The position numbers and the translations under genes were made by a program. Under the pieces are notes generated by a model. The model did no database searches. It saw nothing but the letters and a program-made list of their open reading frames with translations, and had not been told where the DNA came from. Shown in pieces: positions 1 to 5,294 of a stretch of 5,588 nt of DNA. The stretch lies in NCBI GenBank assembly GCA_003451915.1, contig DMJC01000120.1, positions 1 through 5,588 on the forward strand, in the 5' to 3' direction. The first letter of the stretch is position 1; each line of letters starts with the position of its first letter. Origin of the DNA: Clostridiales bacterium (lineage in GTDB: Bacteria > Bacillota > Clostridia > Saccharofermentanales > UBA5734).

Positions 1-75
1 AAAGAGAGCTTCAGCCATTGGGCTGCGGCAAGTATTACCCGTGCAAGCGAAAACGATATGATTGACATCAGGCAT
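1..75 (-). CDS. ywlE: Protein-arginine phosphatase, YwlE-type low-molecular-weight phosphatase (5' part only)
   Basis: Only the first 25 codons are inside the window; the gene runs off the left edge. The translation starts MPDVNHIVFACTGNTCRSPM and continues AEALF. It carries the complete phosphate-binding P-loop of the low-molecular-weight protein-tyrosine phosphatase fold (C-X5-R-S), with nucleophile Cys11 and Arg17. The residue after the loop Asn is Thr15. In the YwlE family a Thr at this place favours phosphoarginine over phosphotyrosine, where classical LMW-PTPs have a bulkier Ile. This supports an arginine phosphatase that reverses McsB-type protein arginine phosphorylation; that role is inferred from the family. 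The ATG overlaps the end of the upstream sua5 gene by 8 bases and is preceded by GGAGGAGA about 8 nt upstream (plus positions 81-88), so translation is probably coupled. In Bacillus subtilis ywlE also lies just downstream of ywlC. Confidence 0.88.
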   Translation of the reverse strand, partial: MPDVNHIVFACTGNTCRSPMAEALF

Positions 76-1177
76 GATAATCTCCTCCGTCTGGTATGCC
101 CGGCTGCCCGTTGTCCGGATTCTGCCCGTGCGCTGATGCTGCTTTGCGCAACCGATTCATATAAGCCTGACCCATACCCTGATTCGGCAGTGCTTCAGCG
201 ATGATGACTGAAACGCCAGCCTGGTCAAGGCGGCGCAAAGCATCAAATAAAATCCGGCTGGCTGAATGGGCGTCAGGCTGTTCGCCGGTGCTGATAATGA
301 TGGCTTGATCCGATAAGCGCAAAAAATCTAAAAACGGCCTGCAGCCTAAAAAACCTAAGATCAAACCCTTGTCTTGCAGGGGTGCAGCCAGCCTGCCGGC
401 GTAATCTGCCCGGTCCTGAACCGAAATACCTTCGGCGATCAAGACAATCGCCTTGGGTGCGTAATGCCGGTATTTCATTCCCGGTGACCGTGGCGTCTGA
501 CCATCAGCAACCGATCTGCCAGCCTCAATGACAGAACCGGCTATTGCTTTAATTTCTGCCGCAGTGACAGCGCCCGGCCGGAGAATCACCGGCACTGAGC
601 CAGTTACATCAACAACCGTTGATTCCACACCGACATCACAGCTGCCAGCATCGATAATAAAAGGAATGCGACCGTTAAGGTCTTCTTCGACATGCCAGCT
701 TTGAGTCGGACTTGGCCGTCCCGAACGATTGGCTGATGGAGCAGCGACCGGGACGCCGGCCAGCTCAATCAGACGGCGGGCGACCGGGTGAGCCGGGATG
801 CGTACAGCAACAGTCGCTAGCCCGGCAGTCACCAGATCAGGTACAACAAATGATTTAGGCAGAACCAAGGTCAGCGGGCCAGGTGAAAAAGCATCCAGCA
901 ATTTTATAGCCAGTGGCGGTACGGAGCTGACTAGCAGTGCTAAATCATTCACACTGGCGATATGCACAATCAATGGATTATCCGCCGGACGGCCCTTAAC
1001 TGCGAAAATCGAAGCGACTGCTGCCGGATCCAACGCATTCGCTCCAAGGCCATAAACCGTTTCAGTCGGAAAAGCAACCAGCCTTCCCTCCCGCAAAGCC
1101 TGCGCCGCAGGCATCAGCAGTTGATCATCGGGTGCCTCAGGTTGAACACGGATCGTCTTTGTAACAATATTCGCCAT
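68..1177 (-). CDS. ywlC: L-threonylcarbamoyladenylate synthase (Sua5/YwlC type)
   Basis: This enzyme makes threonylcarbamoyl-AMP from threonine, bicarbonate and ATP, the first step of t6A37 formation on ANN-decoding tRNAs; the TsaBDE machinery then transfers the group. Of 369 residues, about 10-205 form the YrdC domain. Visible motifs are PTETVYGLG (37-45), KGRPADNPL (61-69), SPGPLTLVL (98-106), APSANRSGRPSPT (146-158), GVESTVVD (183-190) and ILRPGAV (198-204). The linker SPGMKYRHYAP (231-241), typical of long Sua5 proteins, leads into a C-terminal Sua5 domain (about 243-350), which sets it apart from short TsaC. A tail of about 20 residues rich in Gly, Pro, Asn and Asp follows. I chose the ATG at 1177 (MANIVTK) because GAGG lies 9 nt upstream, one base past the prfA stop. 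In-frame ATGs at 1186 and 1198 lie inside prfA and have poorer RBS spacing. The 3' end overlaps ywlE by 8 bases. Function is highly likely. Confidence 0.95.
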   Translation of the reverse strand: MANIVTKTIRVQPEAPDDQLLMPAAQALREGRLVAFPTETVYGLGANALDPAAVASIFAVKGRPADNPLIVHIASVNDLALLVSSVPPLAIKLLDAFSPGPLTLVLPKSFVVPDLVTAGLATVAVRIPAHPVARRLIELAGVPVAAPSANRSGRPSPTQSWHVEEDLNGRIPFIIDAGSCDVGVESTVVDVTGSVPVILRPGAVTAAEIKAIAGSVIEAGRSVADGQTPRSPGMKYRHYAPKAIVLIAEGISVQDRADYAGRLAAPLQDKGLILGFLGCRPFLDFLRLSDQAIIISTGEQPDAHSASRILFDALRRLDQAGVSVIIAEALPNQGMGQAYMNRLRKAASAHGQNPDNGQPGIPDGGDYHA

Positions 1178-1178
1178 A

Positions 1179-2264
1179 TCAATCATCCTCGGCAGCAAGA
1201 CCGCCGCGGCTCAGCTGATCAGTCCGCGCAGCCGTTTGTAAAGGCATGATAATATCATCGAGGCTGCCGGCCAGAATAGTGTCAAGCTTGTATAGTGTCA
1301 GGCCGATCCGATGATCAGTCACCCGCCCCTGATGATAGTTGTATGTCCGGATCCGTTCACTGCGGTCACCAGTACCGACCTGGCTTTTCCGGTCAGAGGC
1401 GATCACACCGTGCTGTTTCTGCTGTTCGAGTTCCAGCAGCCGTGCCTTCAAAACAGCCATCGCCCGGTCTTTATTCTTATACTGCGATCGCTGATCCTGG
1501 CAGGTCACAACCAGCCCGGAAGGCCGATGGGTTATCCGGATCGCCGAGTCGGTCCTGTTGACATGCTGACCGCCGGCACCGGATGCTCTGAAGGTATCAA
1601 TCTCCAGGTCGTTGGGATTTATATCCACCTCAACATCCTCAGCTTCAGGCAGAACAGCAACTGTGACTGTCGAGGTATGAATTCGGCCACCCGATTCGGT
1701 GACCGGTACCCGCTGTACCCGATGAACACCGCTCTCAAACTTTAATCGGCTGAACGCTCCGCGGCCTTCAATCATGAAGACAACTTCTTTATAACCCCCG
1801 AGCTCGGTCTCGCTGAGGTCGATCATTTCGGTCCGCCAGCCCTGGCTGTCAGCATAAGCAGTATACATCCGGAAAAGTACTTCCGCAAACAAAGCAGCTT
1901 CTTCCCCACCCGCTCCGGCCCGGATCTCCACGATCACGTTACGGGCATCGTTAGGATCCTTCGGGCTGAGTGCCTCCTGTAGACGGTCTGACAACTGGCT
2001 GCGACGGCTTTCCAAAGCTGCCAGTTCACTGCGCACCAGTTCGCGGAACTCAGCCGCGTCAGCCTGCGCCAGCATTTCACGGTGCTCTGCAATGTCATGT
2101 TCCAGCTGAAGCAGCTCACGATAGTCATCAACCAGCGGCATCAGCTCGGCATGCTCCTGCAAGAGCCGGCGATAACGGTCCTGGCTGGCCATCACAACAG
2201 GATCAGCCAGCAATAAATTCAATTCTTCAAAACGGTTTTCAACCGCTTTCATTCTTTCCAGCAT
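1179..2264 (-). CDS. prfA: Peptide chain release factor 1 (RF1)
   Basis: Class I release factor that reads UAA and UAG in the ribosomal A site and triggers hydrolysis of peptidyl-tRNA. The length of 361 residues is normal for bacterial RF1. The N-terminal helical domain (about 1-100) begins MLERMKAVENRFEELNLLL, as usual for RF1. The codon-recognition tripeptide is PVT at 187-189, within HRVQRVPVTESGGRIHTS. It has the P-x-T form of RF1 (usually PAT or PVT) and not the SPF of RF2. The catalytic GGQ is at 231-233 within SGAGGQHVNRTDSAIR; its Gln is the residue methylated by PrmC in other bacteria. The start at 2264 fits the family N-terminus and has a weak GGTGA about 11 nt upstream. It is probably the first gene of the minus-strand operon, with an extended -10 promoter about 50 bases upstream. 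One base separates its stop from sua5. No frameshift or missing key residue is seen. Confidence 0.98.
   Translation of the reverse strand: MLERMKAVENRFEELNLLLADPVVMASQDRYRRLLQEHAELMPLVDDYRELLQLEHDIAEHREMLAQADAAEFRELVRSELAALESRRSQLSDRLQEALSPKDPNDARNVIVEIRAGAGGEEAALFAEVLFRMYTAYADSQGWRTEMIDLSETELGGYKEVVFMIEGRGAFSRLKFESGVHRVQRVPVTESGGRIHTSTVTVAVLPEAEDVEVDINPNDLEIDTFRASGAGGQHVNRTDSAIRITHRPSGLVVTCQDQRSQYKNKDRAMAVLKARLLELEQQKQHGVIASDRKSQVGTGDRSERIRTYNYHQGRVTDHRIGLTLYKLDTILAGSLDDIIMPLQTAARTDQLSRGGLAAEDD
1187..1190 (-). promoter_or_regulatory. Ribosome binding site deciding the sua5 start
   Basis: GAGG on the minus strand, inside the last codons of prfA, lies 9 nt before the ATG at 1177. It favours that start over the in-frame ATG at 1186, which directly abuts the GAGG. 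The arrangement implies that ribosomes finishing prfA can reinitiate on sua5. Confidence 0.5.
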
Positions 2265-2314
2265 TGTTTAATCGTTCACCCAGTCTCATTTTGATGGTCA
2301 GATAGTAGAGATTG

Positions 2315-2323
2315 ATTATATCA
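2315..2323 (-). promoter_or_regulatory. Candidate extended -10 promoter for the prfA operon
   Basis: The minus strand reads TGATATAAT, a perfect extended -10 element (TGn plus TATAAT). No good -35 hexamer is found 16-18 bases upstream, which is acceptable for an extended -10 promoter. Transcription would start near 2308, giving a leader of about 44 bases before the prfA ATG. Three TTGA units in the -35 zone could be an operator. The call rests on sequence match only. Confidence 0.5.
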
Positions 2324-2402
2324 TAACTTGACCCTTGATAATTGAGTATAACGTCTGAAAAAACGCCTTCTGAACTCTCTAAAATCTGTTTAACGCGCAG
2401 GC

Positions 2403-2431
2403 TGGAAAATCAGCCGATTCTGCGCTATAAT
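2403..2431 (+). promoter_or_regulatory. Candidate sigma-A promoter for the NifU-like/GGGtGRT operon
   Basis: TGGAAA at 2403-2408 (4 of 6 to TTGACA) is followed after exactly 17 bases by a perfect TATAAT at 2426-2431. Transcription should begin near 2438, leaving a leader of about 30 bases before the ATG at 2470, too short for a riboswitch. Confidence 0.65.
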
Positions 2432-2454
2432 ATTTTTGGTTTGTCAATATATTG

Positions 2455-2461
2455 AAAGGGG
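2455..2461 (+). promoter_or_regulatory. Ribosome binding site deciding the start of the NifU-like gene
   Basis: AAAGGGG ends 8 nt before the ATG at 2470. An in-frame TTG at 2452 would extend the protein by six residues, but the ribosome binding site lies downstream of that codon, so the ATG is the better start. Confidence 0.6.
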
Positions 2462-2469
2462 TATCTTCC

Positions 2470-3162
2470 ATGCTGAAAACACATGAAGTAGAACAAATGA
2501 CCTGCGTGGCCAAAGGGCCTAACCATGGCCCGGCACCGATTCCCGAAGAGGGCCGCTGGATACAGGCCCGTGAAATCAAGGACATATCCGGTTTCACCCA
2601 CGGTGTCGGCTGGTGCGCACCGCAGCAGGGCACCTGCAAGTTGTCGCTCAATATCAAGGACGGCATCATCCAGGAGGCTCTGGTCGAAACGATCGGCTGC
2701 ACCGGCATGACCCATTCAGCCGCCATGGCTGCTGAAATCCTGACCGGAAAAACCATTCTCGAAGCCATGAATACCGATCTCGTCTGTGACGCGATCAACA
2801 CCGCCATGCGTGAGCTGTTCCTGCAGATCATCTATGGCCGCAGCCAGTCAGCATTTTCCGAAGGCGGCCTGGCCATCGGCGCTTCGCTCGAGGATCTTGG
2901 CAAAGGTCTGCGCAGCACCGTCGGCACAATGTTCAGCACCTTGGAAAAAGGTCCTCGTTATCTTGAACTGACTGAAGGTTATGTTCTTAAAATGGCGCTT
3001 GATGCTGACGATGAGGTCATCGGCTACCAGTTCCTGAAGGTCGGCCCGATGCTGGAAATGATTAAAAAAGGCGTCGACGCCAACGAAGCGTACCAGAAGA
3101 ACATTGGCACATATGGCCGTTTCGCCGAAGCGGTCCGCGTGATCGATCCTCGTCACGAATAA
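2470..3162 (+). CDS. NifU_N/IscU-like iron-sulfur scaffold-type protein with C-terminal extension
   Basis: The 230-residue protein resembles the NifU_N/IscU scaffold family over about residues 45-115. HGVGWCAPQQGTCKLSLNIKDG (44-65) followed by ETIGCTGMTHSAAMAAEIL (73-91) and TGKTILEAM (92-100) parallels the IscU pattern of a strand, a GC-containing turn, a Ser/Ala-rich helix and GKTLDEA. Cys77 matches the second cluster-ligand Cys of IscU. The first ligand is either Cys49 or Cys56; the usual Cys-Gly-Asp is not present. The third Cys of IscU has no clear match, although Cys106 (LVCDAIN) and Cys12 are available. Residues from about 140 to 230 form an extension absent from IscU, which is only about 125-150 residues long. 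I recall proteins of this type annotated as Fe-S cluster assembly scaffold and found next to GGGtGRT proteins. The partner starts 28 bases downstream, so the two are probably co-transcribed and may work together. Family placement is fairly sure; a true scaffold function is inference. No signal peptide, so cytoplasmic. Confidence 0.82.
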   Translation: MLKTHEVEQMTCVAKGPNHGPAPIPEEGRWIQAREIKDISGFTHGVGWCAPQQGTCKLSLNIKDGIIQEALVETIGCTGMTHSAAMAAEILTGKTILEAMNTDLVCDAINTAMRELFLQIIYGRSQSAFSEGGLAIGASLEDLGKGLRSTVGTMFSTLEKGPRYLELTEGYVLKMALDADDEVIGYQFLKVGPMLEMIKKGVDANEAYQKNIGTYGRFAEAVRVIDPRHE

Positions 3163-3190
3163 GCCGCAACGAACGAAAGGAGCTCTAGAT

Positions 3191-4186
3191 ATGGCATTGT
3201 TTGAAAGTTATGACCGTAGAATCCCGCAGATTAAAGCGACATTGGCCCAATACGGGATTTCATCGATAGAAGAAGCCAAGCAGATCTGCGAAGCAAAAGG
3301 GATTGATCCTTACAAAATCTGTAAAGACACCCAGCCCATTGCCTTCGAAAACGCCGCATGGGCCTATGTTGTCGGCGCGGCAATTGCAATTAAAAAAGGC
3401 TGCGTCAAGGCTGCTGATGCTGCCGAAGCGATCGGCATCGGCCTGCAGGCTTTCTGCATCCCCGGCTCGGTCGCTGATGACCGTAAAGTCGGTATCGGCC
3501 ACGGCAATCTGGCTGCCATGCTGCTGCGCGAAGAAACCAAATGCTTCGCCTTCCTGGCCGGCCACGAATCATTCGCTGCCGCCGAAGGTGCAATCGGCAT
3601 CGCCAAATCAGCCAATAAAGTCCGTACTGAACCGCTGCGGGTCATCCTGAATGGCCTGGGTAAAGACGCTGCGCAGATCATTTCGCGCATCAACGGCTTT
3701 ACTTATGTCCAGACCCAGTTTGATTATGCCGGCGGCAAAGTCAGCATCGTGCGTGAAAAAGCATATTCTACCGGCGATCGCGCCAAAGTTCGCTGCTACG
3801 GAGCTGATGATGTCCGCGAAGGCGTCGCGATCATGCATCTCGAAGGGGTCGATGTTTCGATCACCGGCAATTCGACCAATCCGACCCGCTTCCAGCACCC
3901 GGTAGCAGGTACCTATAAAAAGGAATGTGTCGAGCTAGGCCGAAAATATTTCTCCGTCGCATCAGGCGGCGGTACCGGCCGCACCCTGCATCCTGACAAT
4001 ATGGCTGCCGGCCCTGCCTCATATGGCATGACCGACACCATGGGCCGCATGCATTCCGATGCCCAGTTCGCCGGATCTTCATCCGTGCCGGCTCACGTTG
4101 AAATGATGGGCTTCCTGGGTATGGGCAATAATCCAATGGTCGGCGCGACCGTCGGCGTTGCTGTAGCCGTCGAACAGGCCGGATAA
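3191..4186 (+). CDS. GGGtGRT family protein, function unknown
   Basis: A protein of 331 residues carrying the motif GGGTGRT at 259-265 (context SVASGGGTGRTLHPDNMA), which names the Pfam GGGtGRT family. Other dense, probably conserved blocks are IPGSVADDRKVGIGHGN (90-106), FLAGHESFAAAEGAIGIAKS (121-140), GNSTNPTRFQHPVAGTYKKE (226-245) and the Gly/Met-rich end MMGFLGMGNNPMVGATVG (305-322). Cysteines occur at 33, 44, 71, 89, 118, 202 and 246. The glycine-rich loop with Arg suggests phosphate, nucleotide or cofactor binding, but no reaction is known to me. There is no signal peptide or clear transmembrane segment, so it is likely cytoplasmic. AAAGGAG at 3176-3182 lies 8 nt before the ATG, a strong RBS. 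It is the second gene of a two-gene unit with the NifU-like protein and is followed by an intrinsic terminator starting 23 bases after its stop. Family call sure, function unknown. Confidence 0.9.
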   Translation: MALFESYDRRIPQIKATLAQYGISSIEEAKQICEAKGIDPYKICKDTQPIAFENAAWAYVVGAAIAIKKGCVKAADAAEAIGIGLQAFCIPGSVADDRKVGIGHGNLAAMLLREETKCFAFLAGHESFAAAEGAIGIAKSANKVRTEPLRVILNGLGKDAAQIISRINGFTYVQTQFDYAGGKVSIVREKAYSTGDRAKVRCYGADDVREGVAIMHLEGVDVSITGNSTNPTRFQHPVAGTYKKECVELGRKYFSVASGGGTGRTLHPDNMAAGPASYGMTDTMGRMHSDAQFAGSSSVPAHVEMMGFLGMGNNPMVGATVGVAVAVEQAG

Positions 4187-4209
4187 ATATTTAATATCTC
4201 TGCCTTATA

Positions 4210-4263
4210 AAGGGGCTGTCTCAAAAGTAGTTTGAAGAACTACTTTGAGATGGCTTCTTTTTT
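4210..4263 (+). terminator. Intrinsic terminator of the NifU-like/GGGtGRT operon, long imperfect palindrome
   Basis: Arms 4210-4232 and 4238-4259 pair across a 5-base loop (TGAAG). The core is TCTCAAAAGTAGTT against AACTACTTTGAGA, with one bulged A; the outer stem continues with G-U and G-C pairs. A T-rich tract (TTCTTTTTT, 4255-4263) follows on the plus strand. The hairpin starts 23 bases after the GGGtGRT stop. On the minus strand the hairpin is followed only by a short T run, so termination of the convergent DUF1836 gene here is possible but weaker. The stem is longer than most intrinsic terminators and begins GGGGCTGTCTCAAAA, like ends of some Firmicutes insertion elements. That likeness is from memory. 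Confidence 0.8.
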
Positions 4264-4287
4264 GTACTCGTGTTGCTTCTTATTAAT

Positions 4288-4920
4288 TTATGCCTCTTCG
4301 GAACTTTTTTTCGGTTTCTCCTTGCTCTTGTCTTTCTTTTTGTCAGCGTTGTCATCAGGCCAGGATTCAGCTATCAAAGCCAGGATTTTTTCTGCAATCA
4401 GGATCCGTGTCCTGGCTTCGATGCTCAGCTCAAGGGCCAGGCTGCGCATTGCATCATTAGTCGCCTGCGAACTTCCATCACCGGCGTTTCGCAATTTGCT
4501 GATTTCAGAGCCTACTTGTTCAACGATATTCTGCAGCGAACCTTGCTGAATCTGACGATAATGATTGTATAGCACCTCAACATCGGCCGGCTCCCGATAG
4601 ACAGACAGCAGATGTGACAGGTTGGGAATCGACAAGACCTGCTTGAGCGTACCAATCATTATTAAAAGTGCCAGATGGGTCGGGTTGTATTTCTTAATCT
4701 CAGCCCGGGGAATAACGTTGTCTTTAATGTAATTGTTGATCATCGCCGGTGTCAGCAAGCGATCATTTTCATCTCGGCGGTAAAGAGCCAGCTGGCGGTC
4801 AATATAGGTCTGAACCTGGTCCATGTAAAGGCCAATATCGGGTAAAAGGCCCCATTCAGCTGGATTTTTACTATCTAAGCCAGTTAGCCACTGATTAAGC
4901 TGTTCAATCTGATCATTCAT
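4288..4920 (-). CDS. DUF1836 family protein, putative MerR-like helix-turn-helix regulator
   Basis: A 210-residue protein matching the DUF1836 family of Firmicutes. Characteristic are LLPDIGLYMDQVQTYIDRQL (25-44), LTPAMINNYIKDNVIPRAEI (56-75) and KKYNPTHLALLIMIGTLKQV (76-95). The order helix, turn, helix, short wing with basic residues, then YxxxHLxxL is like the DNA-binding half of MerR proteins, so a transcriptional role is plausible but unproven. Residues 110-187 are predicted helical (EVLYNHYRQIQQG, EARTRILIAEKIL). The tail from 188 is charged and Lys-rich (KKKDKSKEKPKK, then SSEEA) and probably disordered. I chose the ATG at 4920 because GCGAGG (4929-4934) ends 8 nt upstream; a longer reading from a TTG at 4965 has no such support. 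The stop is 24 bases from the edge of the convergent terminator hairpin. It is divergent from the small gene at 5088. Its target cannot be told from the window. Confidence 0.82.
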   Translation of the reverse strand: MNDQIEQLNQWLTGLDSKNPAEWGLLPDIGLYMDQVQTYIDRQLALYRRDENDRLLTPAMINNYIKDNVIPRAEIKKYNPTHLALLIMIGTLKQVLSIPNLSHLLSVYREPADVEVLYNHYRQIQQGSLQNIVEQVGSEISKLRNAGDGSSQATNDAMRSLALELSIEARTRILIAEKILALIAESWPDDNADKKKDKSKEKPKKSSEEA

Positions 4921-4928
4921 AAGATTTG

Positions 4929-4934
4929 CCTCGC
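4929..4934 (-). promoter_or_regulatory. Ribosome binding site deciding the DUF1836 start
   Basis: GCGAGG on the minus strand lies 8 nt before the ATG at 4920. It lies downstream of the alternative TTG at 4965 and so supports the shorter protein. Confidence 0.55.
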
Positions 4935-4954
4935 TTTCAACTGTTCTGTTACAT

Positions 4955-4983
4955 ATTTTACACAATCATGAAAGATATGTATA
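4955..4983 (-). promoter_or_regulatory. Candidate promoter for the DUF1836 gene
   Basis: On the minus strand TATACA (4983-4978, 4 of 6 to TTGACA) is followed after 17 bases by TAAAAT (4960-4955, 5 of 6 to TATAAT). Transcription would start near 4948, about 28 bases before the ATG. The region is AT-rich, so chance matches are likely and confidence is modest. Confidence 0.35.
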
Positions 4984-5012
4984 GACAAGTCGCTAACTAT
5001 ATTAAAATACTC

Positions 5013-5040
5013 TTGCGTCATTATTATTATTATGTATAAT
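5013..5040 (+). promoter_or_regulatory. Candidate promoter for the small gene at 5088
   Basis: A perfect TATAAT at 5035-5040 stands 16 bases after TTGCGT (5013-5018, 3 of 6 to TTGACA). TG directly precedes the -10 but without the usual spacer base. Transcription would start near 5047, leaving a leader of about 40 bases before the ATG at 5088. Confidence 0.45.
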
Positions 5041-5044
5041 AATA
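5025..5044. repeat. AT-only dyad over the -10 box, possible operator
   Basis: TATTATTAT and ATAATAATA form 9-base perfect inverted arms around a central GT, covering the TATAAT of the rightward promoter. The left arm is part of an ATT trinucleotide run from about 5020 to 5033. It could be a repressor site, for instance for the divergent DUF1836 protein, or simply low-complexity sequence. Symmetry is seen; function is inference. Confidence 0.35.
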
Positions 5045-5087
5045 TCATATATTGTTTCTCACATATTTTTATTAACGAGGAGGAATT

Positions 5088-5291
5088 ATGGATACGATTG
5101 GTAAGCTATTGGAAAACAACCTCACGTCTCATCGCTGCAAACAAAAAAATGCCATCCGATCAGCTGGTCACAGCAAGCATCAATCGGGTAGCCTCTTGAG
5201 TTTCTATAAAATTGAGTTTGATCTAGACCGGCTTTGGCAACGCATGTGGGAACTGCACAGCGAGGAGAGTCAGTTGTTGGATCAGATTTAA
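5088..5291 (+). CDS. Small hypothetical protein, 67 residues
   Basis: I do not recognise this protein with confidence. The best support that it is real is upstream: a strong GAGGAGG (5077-5083) ends 4 nt before the ATG, with a TATAAT promoter about 48 bases before the start. The first half is basic, with one Cys and several Lys, Arg and His (LTSHRCKQKNAIRSAGHSKH, 13-32). The C-terminal third is likely a helix: FDLDRLWQRMWELHSEESQL (44-63), ending LDQI. The SQLLDQI ending recalls the SQ-x-LD motif of Spo0E-like aspartyl-phosphate phosphatases, and LWQRMWEL recalls their first helix. The linker between the two is about ten residues shorter than normal, so this may be chance or a decayed copy. 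No membrane segment or signal peptide. It ends 3 bases from the stop of the convergent DUF951 gene. Confidence 0.6.
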   Translation: MDTIGKLLENNLTSHRCKQKNAIRSAGHSKHQSGSLLSFYKIEFDLDRLWQRMWELHSEESQLLDQI

Positions 5292-5294
5292 CAG

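Noticed and set aside
1311..1745. Open plus-strand frame of 144 codons opposite prfA
   Set aside because: It is antisense to a fully conserved prfA, has no ribosome binding site and its translation resembles no protein.
2328..2352. TTGACC ... TATAAC as a second rightward promoter
   Set aside because: The spacer is only 13 bases, too short for a sigma-A promoter; the pair at 2403-2431 is far better.
2438..2469. Possible riboswitch in the leader of the NifU-like gene
   Set aside because: The leader is about 30 bases and has no stem-loop structure.
2379..2831. Open minus-strand frame of 150 codons opposite the NifU-like gene
   Set aside because: It covers a clear coding gene with a family match; Cys- and Met-rich low-quality translation; no RBS.
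3260..3898. Several open minus-strand frames opposite the GGGtGRT gene
   Set aside because: They mirror the codon bias of the real plus-strand gene and have no start signals of their own.
4232..4572. Plus-strand frames rich in Phe, Leu and Ser that look like membrane proteins
   Set aside because: They are the complement of the Lys/Glu-rich DUF1836 tail; the hydrophobic look is an antisense effect. The first one starts inside the terminator hairpin.
5020..5033. ATT trinucleotide run as a CRISPR or tandem-repeat array
   Set aside because: Only four to five units of three bases; simple low-complexity sequence.
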